Shown in pieces: positions 60,557 to 64,000 of a stretch of DNA of 64,000 nt. Position 1 is the first letter of the stretch. Each line of letters begins with the position of its first letter. The translations under genes and the position numbers were made by a program. The DNA comes from Myripristis murdjan (taxonomy: Eukaryota > Chordata > Actinopteri > Holocentriformes > Holocentridae): NCBI RefSeq assembly GCF_902150065.1, contig NC_043993.1, positions 12,310,185 to 12,374,184 of the forward strand, given 5' to 3'. The notes beneath the pieces were generated by a model. It saw nothing but the letters and a program-made list of their open reading frames with translations. It was not told the origin of the DNA and did not search any database.

Positions 60557-61150
60557 TATTTATTTTTTTTATCATATACCACCATCTGTAATGCTGCCCC
60601 CTGTCCAGCGAACTCTATCATTGCATTGTGCAGACTAGAGAAACATTTTCAAAAACACCAACACCAACCAAGTGAGAAATAAACTTTCATTTTCAAAACT
60701 ATATGTAGACGTAGCCTCAGTGTCGTGTCTGCTGCAAGTGCCCACTTATCCATGGGTGTGAGAAAAATACACAAAAGAAAATGTCTCTTATGATGTGGCA
60801 TTTGGAGTAAAAGGCCAAGACATGCCAGCCATGCCTTCATTGGAATAAAGATTTGTTGTTGTATTTCCTCTGTAGTCTAACTGGTTTTCTTACATTTAGG
60901 TCTGCAGTGCAGCTGTGTCAGGAATGAGCTGCTTTGGCAAAATGCCCTGCAGCTCAGTGATGAGGAAGTGGGCTTCAACCTGATCACTGAGGCCTTTTTG
61001 TTTAGCTGACTCATCTCACTGTCACTGGAATACATTCAATCTGCCTTTAGGAAAGATTCAGGTGTTTCCCGTCCTCTATGTTTGAGCTGTAGTAGTGAAC
61101 CAGTCGTCTCTCTGGTGCCAGTTTACGTGAGACCCGCACTCCAACAGGTA
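53142..61150. other. intergenic, no gene seen
   Basis: The first 150 bases are probably the abhd11 5' UTR and promoter (CpG-rich, GTAACAGCTGATGG). LINE-tail wording occurs at 53525-53595 ('actttgaattg...gtgctatacaaataaacttgccttgcc') and 58790-58855 ('cactttgaactg...gtgctgtagaaataaagccgccttgcc'), two copies of one family. Simple repeats: T run 54219-54246, A run 57343-57369, (CA)n 58030-58068, (AAAC)n 58246-58345, A run 60405-60427, (TTA)n 60516-60560. A GC-richer patch at 54600-54930 has no coding sense; it could be a conserved non-coding element. Confidence 0.5.
58246..58345. repeat. (AAAC)n microsatellite
   Basis: About 24 tetranucleotide units with three CAAG variants in the middle. Confidence 0.92.
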
Positions 61151-61189
61151 ACTTAAACTGGTCATGATATATACTCCTATGTGGAAGGT

Positions 61190-61560
61190 ATATGAACCGT
61201 CGCCATGTCAGCTACCATTTTATGCTGATGATACATGATTGTATATCTGTGTTTCGCCAAATGACCCCAATGCACTGCACGTTCTTATTGCTTGTCCCAT
61301 CAGTGTATAGATGTGTCAAAAACATTTTAAAAGTACATGAGATCATTTTAATAGGACCCAAAGTAGCAAGAAACCAGCTGCATTCAGCACCTGGTGGTCT
61401 GAGCAAACAGAACAAATGTGGCAGTGAGTTTAGACTCTGACTTAACTTTAAATTCTCATTTTAACAAGGTCATGAAGACATCCTTCTCGTTATAGGAATG
61501 TCTCCAAAGTCAGGCCGTTTGGTAACTCAGAAAGATGCTTAAATGCTCATTCATGTTTCT
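61190..61560 (+). mobile_element. LINE reverse transcriptase remnant (L2/CR1-like)
   Basis: Near 61210 one frame reads FYADDT, a stop, then LYI, the YADD catalytic core of a reverse transcriptase (usual form YADDTQLYI). Further on come HEIILIGPK and, in a shifted frame, LDSDLTFNSHFNKVMKTSF and RNVSKVRPF, typical of the segment after the RT core in L2-type elements. Frame shifts and an in-frame stop show it is dead. Confidence 0.75.
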
Positions 61561-61562
61561 AT

Positions 61563-62010
61563 TACTAGTAAGTAAGTAAAGTTTCTTTAGCAAGCACATT
61601 TAAACAAGGCTCAAGCCGACCAAAGGGCTGTACAAAGGACATTCAATATAAAGTTAACAGTGACAATAAATAAATCAACAACAGTGAACAACAAAGGACA
61701 CATCAGGAGTTACAGACAGATTAAAAAATTAGTGTGCCAAGAATGCCAGTGAATAAAAATGTGTCTTTAGGCTTCGTTAAGAGCCCTGAATACAATCAAC
61801 AAGATTTTAAATTGAATCCTAAAATTGACAGGAAGCCAGTGAAGAGAAGCCTGGACTGTGGCAATGTGCTCGTGCTTTTTAAGACAATGAATACAGGGGA
61901 AAGCCTAAGTAAAGGGAACTGCAGTAGTCCAGTCGTGATGTAATGAAACTTTTTGCATGACTTGAGTCTGGAGATCGTTCTTAACTGATACTGGCCGGTT
62001 AGTCTATTCA
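61563..62010 (+). repeat. dispersed teleost repeat
   Basis: Phrases such as 'aagatttt…aattgaatcctaaaattgacaggaagccagtgaag', 'gcaatgtgctcgtgct' and 'aactgcagtagtccagtcg' belong to a retroposon seen very widely in fish genomes. No intact frame. Its link to the LINE remnant just upstream is not clear. Confidence 0.5.
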
Positions 62011-62653
62011 AATTCCCTCGACTGGACCAAAAAAGTGTTTAAGAAAATCAAAAAATTAAAAAAAAAAAAAAGGTTCCATTACCCTACACTGTGTCTGGAT
62101 ATTAGATGAGCAAGCTCTCTTTGTATTTTTAAAAACAGATTAAAGCCCCATGTTTGTATGAGAGGTGCTACATAAATGAAGTTGAGTTGAAAGTTAAGCT
62201 GTCCCTAAATTTTAGGCATTGTTGTCACTGAGGTCAGTTTTAAATTTTTTATTTGGCAGAAGTAGCCCTCCTTGCAGGAAGTGCGGCGGGCCTGACGGGT
62301 GGTGGTCACCTTAATCATCTCATACATTTTGCAGTGCAGTTGCAGTACCTCTGCAGTGACCTTTGTATGTAAAAGTGTTTGTGGGATCTACAGTAGAACT
62401 TGTCTGCAGTTAAGTACCCAGCCTTTTCCCATTTCTTTTCTTTACTTTTGCACCAGTTTGCCCTTCAACTTACTGGACTGTTTCCCTCATCCTCACCTAA
62501 CCTCCACTACACAACAGTACAGCTTTTTTAAAAATGTGAACTGAATGTACACCACTTGCTCTTTGAACTTGAATTTTGTGTCCAATCCCAGGAAGTCAAT
62601 GTCACAATATATTACCAAGATGCACTTTTTTAAAATGGTCCTAAAGTGTTTTA

Positions 62654-63649
62654 GGGTGCTTTCAGACCTGTCCCGTTTTGAGCAGTTGTTCCGAAACAGG
62701 GAGCGTTTCCCCCTAAAGATCGGTTCGTTTGGACATATGTGAACACAGCAATCGCGCTCGGATGCGGGACAAAACAAGCGGGCCGAGATCGCCTAGAAGA
62801 GGTGGTCTCGGCTCGATTCCATTCGAGCCCTGGAGCGGTTTGTTTTCAGTGAGAACATAATCGACACAGTAACCGACACATCTCACTCAGAACTGTGGTT
62901 CAACCAGCGTCAGAGCCCATCTTCGTCGGCAATTCCTTGTCGCGGCCCGTCTTCTCAGTAGATGCAGTATGATATTATTTTCCCTGTGCAGTCTTGATTC
63001 CCGGTAGAACGGGATGTTTTCCTCCGTTACAGAACACCAGTACATTCAGTAGCGGTTTTAGGCATGGGCGAAGCGGGCATTTTTTCATGTCATGTGGGGG
63101 GCGGCACAAGCACAAAAAAAAGAAAAAAAAAATCATCAGCGCCGCTCACCTGTCAGATCCGTCAGACCTGACCAGGTGGGCGCGGTACCAACCGGTGCCG
63201 CGGCCGGCCCGCCTGATGCCGACCGGTGCCGTGGCCGGTGGCTTTTTATTCAAACAAGATTTTGTCCATATAAAAAGTAGGCTAGGTAGGAGTAGTAACA
63301 CGAAAGGGCATAAGGCAGTAATTTCGCCTAGGGCGGCAACATGGGCAGAACCGCCACTGGGTACATTAACCACAGAAACACAGAGAAACAAACTAGCCAC
63401 ACACTCTGAAGATGCTCCATGGTTTTTGTTTTTTCCGGGGTAAGAACGGAAGAGGAAACTTCTTCTTTTGGGGTAATTTCTGACCAATGAGAGAACAGCT
63501 GGTTCGCGCATGGCATTTGTTTACAGCTTTGAACCGCTACAGACGGTTGCCCTGTGAACACAAACGCCCCAAATGAAAAACGAAACAACTGTATCGATTT
63601 AGCCCCTGAATCGGAACAAAGCAAACGGGCTACAGGTCTGAAAGCACCC
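62654..63649. mobile_element. PIF/Harbinger-like non-autonomous element with a nested insertion
   Basis: The left end GGGTGCTTTCAGACCTGT and its exact complement ACAGGTCTGAAAGCACCC at the right form an 18-bp perfect inverted repeat. TTA flanks both ends (62651-62653 and 63650-63652), the 3-bp duplication expected of PIF/Harbinger. The 996 bp include a 313-bp hAT-like insertion. No transposase frame is seen. Confidence 0.82.
63047..63359. mobile_element. hAT-like MITE nested in the Harbinger-like element
   Basis: The left end CAGTAGCGGTTTT and the complement of the right end, CAGTGGCGGTTCT, match in 11 of 13 positions. The octamers AGTACATT (63039-63046) and GGTACATT (63360-63367) flank it (7/8). 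It is CpG-rich inside and must be younger than the element it interrupts. Confidence 0.78.
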
Positions 63650-63652
63650 TTA

Positions 63653-64000
63653 GGATGAGTTTTTCCTCTGAGAGTTGGCACTGCTTTCTCCAGAGTTTTG
63701 TTCCAGTAGTGTTTATGAGACATGATGATGATTTCTTGACACTGTAGTGAGGAACACAGTAACTTACATTAACTTCATTAGCTTCAACTCAGCGCAGTTG
63801 GTTCACTCTCTCTCTCTCTGTTTTAGTTTTCTCAGTTAAAAACTCCATAAAAACGGCTGTATGAAACACACAGTATATAGATGTTGTTTTTATCTCAAAA
63901 AAGATGAGCGTCACAGTTAGTACATTTGTTGCAGTGTCAGTGGAATTGGTCAAACTCCACTTGGGTGGGACCTGTTACATTATGGTCCTTTGAAATTACA
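63653..64000. other. intergenic edge, nothing recognised
   Basis: AT-rich sequence with a short (CT)n run at 63808-63820; no gene or repeat family recognised. Confidence 0.5.

Noticed and set aside
62994-63443. 149-codon plus-strand frame
   Set aside because: It lies across the nested MITE and an A-rich tract; its openness comes from GC-rich inverted-repeat sequence, not from a gene.
1-64000. CRISPR arrays, bacterial operons, prophage, endogenous retroviruses
   Set aside because: No regular spacer arrays, no gag/pol/env-like frames and no paired LTRs were seen; the window is ordinary vertebrate nuclear DNA.

Overview
The window looks like nuclear DNA of a ray-finned (percomorph-type) teleost. 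The genes are split into short exons with GT-AG introns, the proteins match vertebrate families nearly end to end, and the intergenic DNA and introns carry short inverted-repeat DNA transposons, LINE and SINE scraps and many (CA)n tracts typical of fish. All gene models were assembled by hand from reading frames and splice sites.

Layout: (1) 0-5.2 kb, no gene seen. (2) mrps17 (+), 5.5-7.1 kb, a mitoribosomal protein. (3) nipsnap2 (+), 8.3-16.5 kb, ten coding exons, 286 aa. (4) 16.5-20.6 kb, no firm gene. (5) cct6a (+), 20.7-31.4 kb, thirteen exons, 531 aa, the zeta subunit of the TRiC/CCT chaperonin; three of its introns hold related H/ACA snoRNA-like copies. (6) sumf2 (+), 34.0-37.8 kb, nine exons, 302 aa, an ER-lumen FGE-fold protein ending in KTEL. 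(7) An unexplained 118-codon frame at 38.5 kb. (8) A coiled-coil gene (+), 40.5-46.6 kb, with a BICD-related C-terminal segment. (9) abhd11 (-), 49.2-53.1 kb, a mitochondrial alpha/beta hydrolase, convergent with the coiled-coil gene. One of its exons is one base short of the expected frame. (10) 53.3-64 kb, no gene seen; LINE remains and a Harbinger-like element with a hAT-like element inside it.

The order mrps17-nipsnap2-cct6a-sumf2 matches human 7p11.2, apart from PSPH, which I do not find. abhd11 belongs to human 7q11.23. The genes do not form one pathway, though four of the six act in mitochondria or the ER.

The most interesting signals are the three intronic snoRNA-like copies in cct6a, transposon insertions with intact target-site duplications (perfect 8-mers at 15.7 and 25.0 kb), a fold-back element with decamer-repeat arms at 14.3 kb, GCTAAC/GTTAGC clusters beside most gene 5' ends, the orphan frame at 38.5 kb and the abhd11 frame break. 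I saw no convincing sign of an entirely new multi-gene system.
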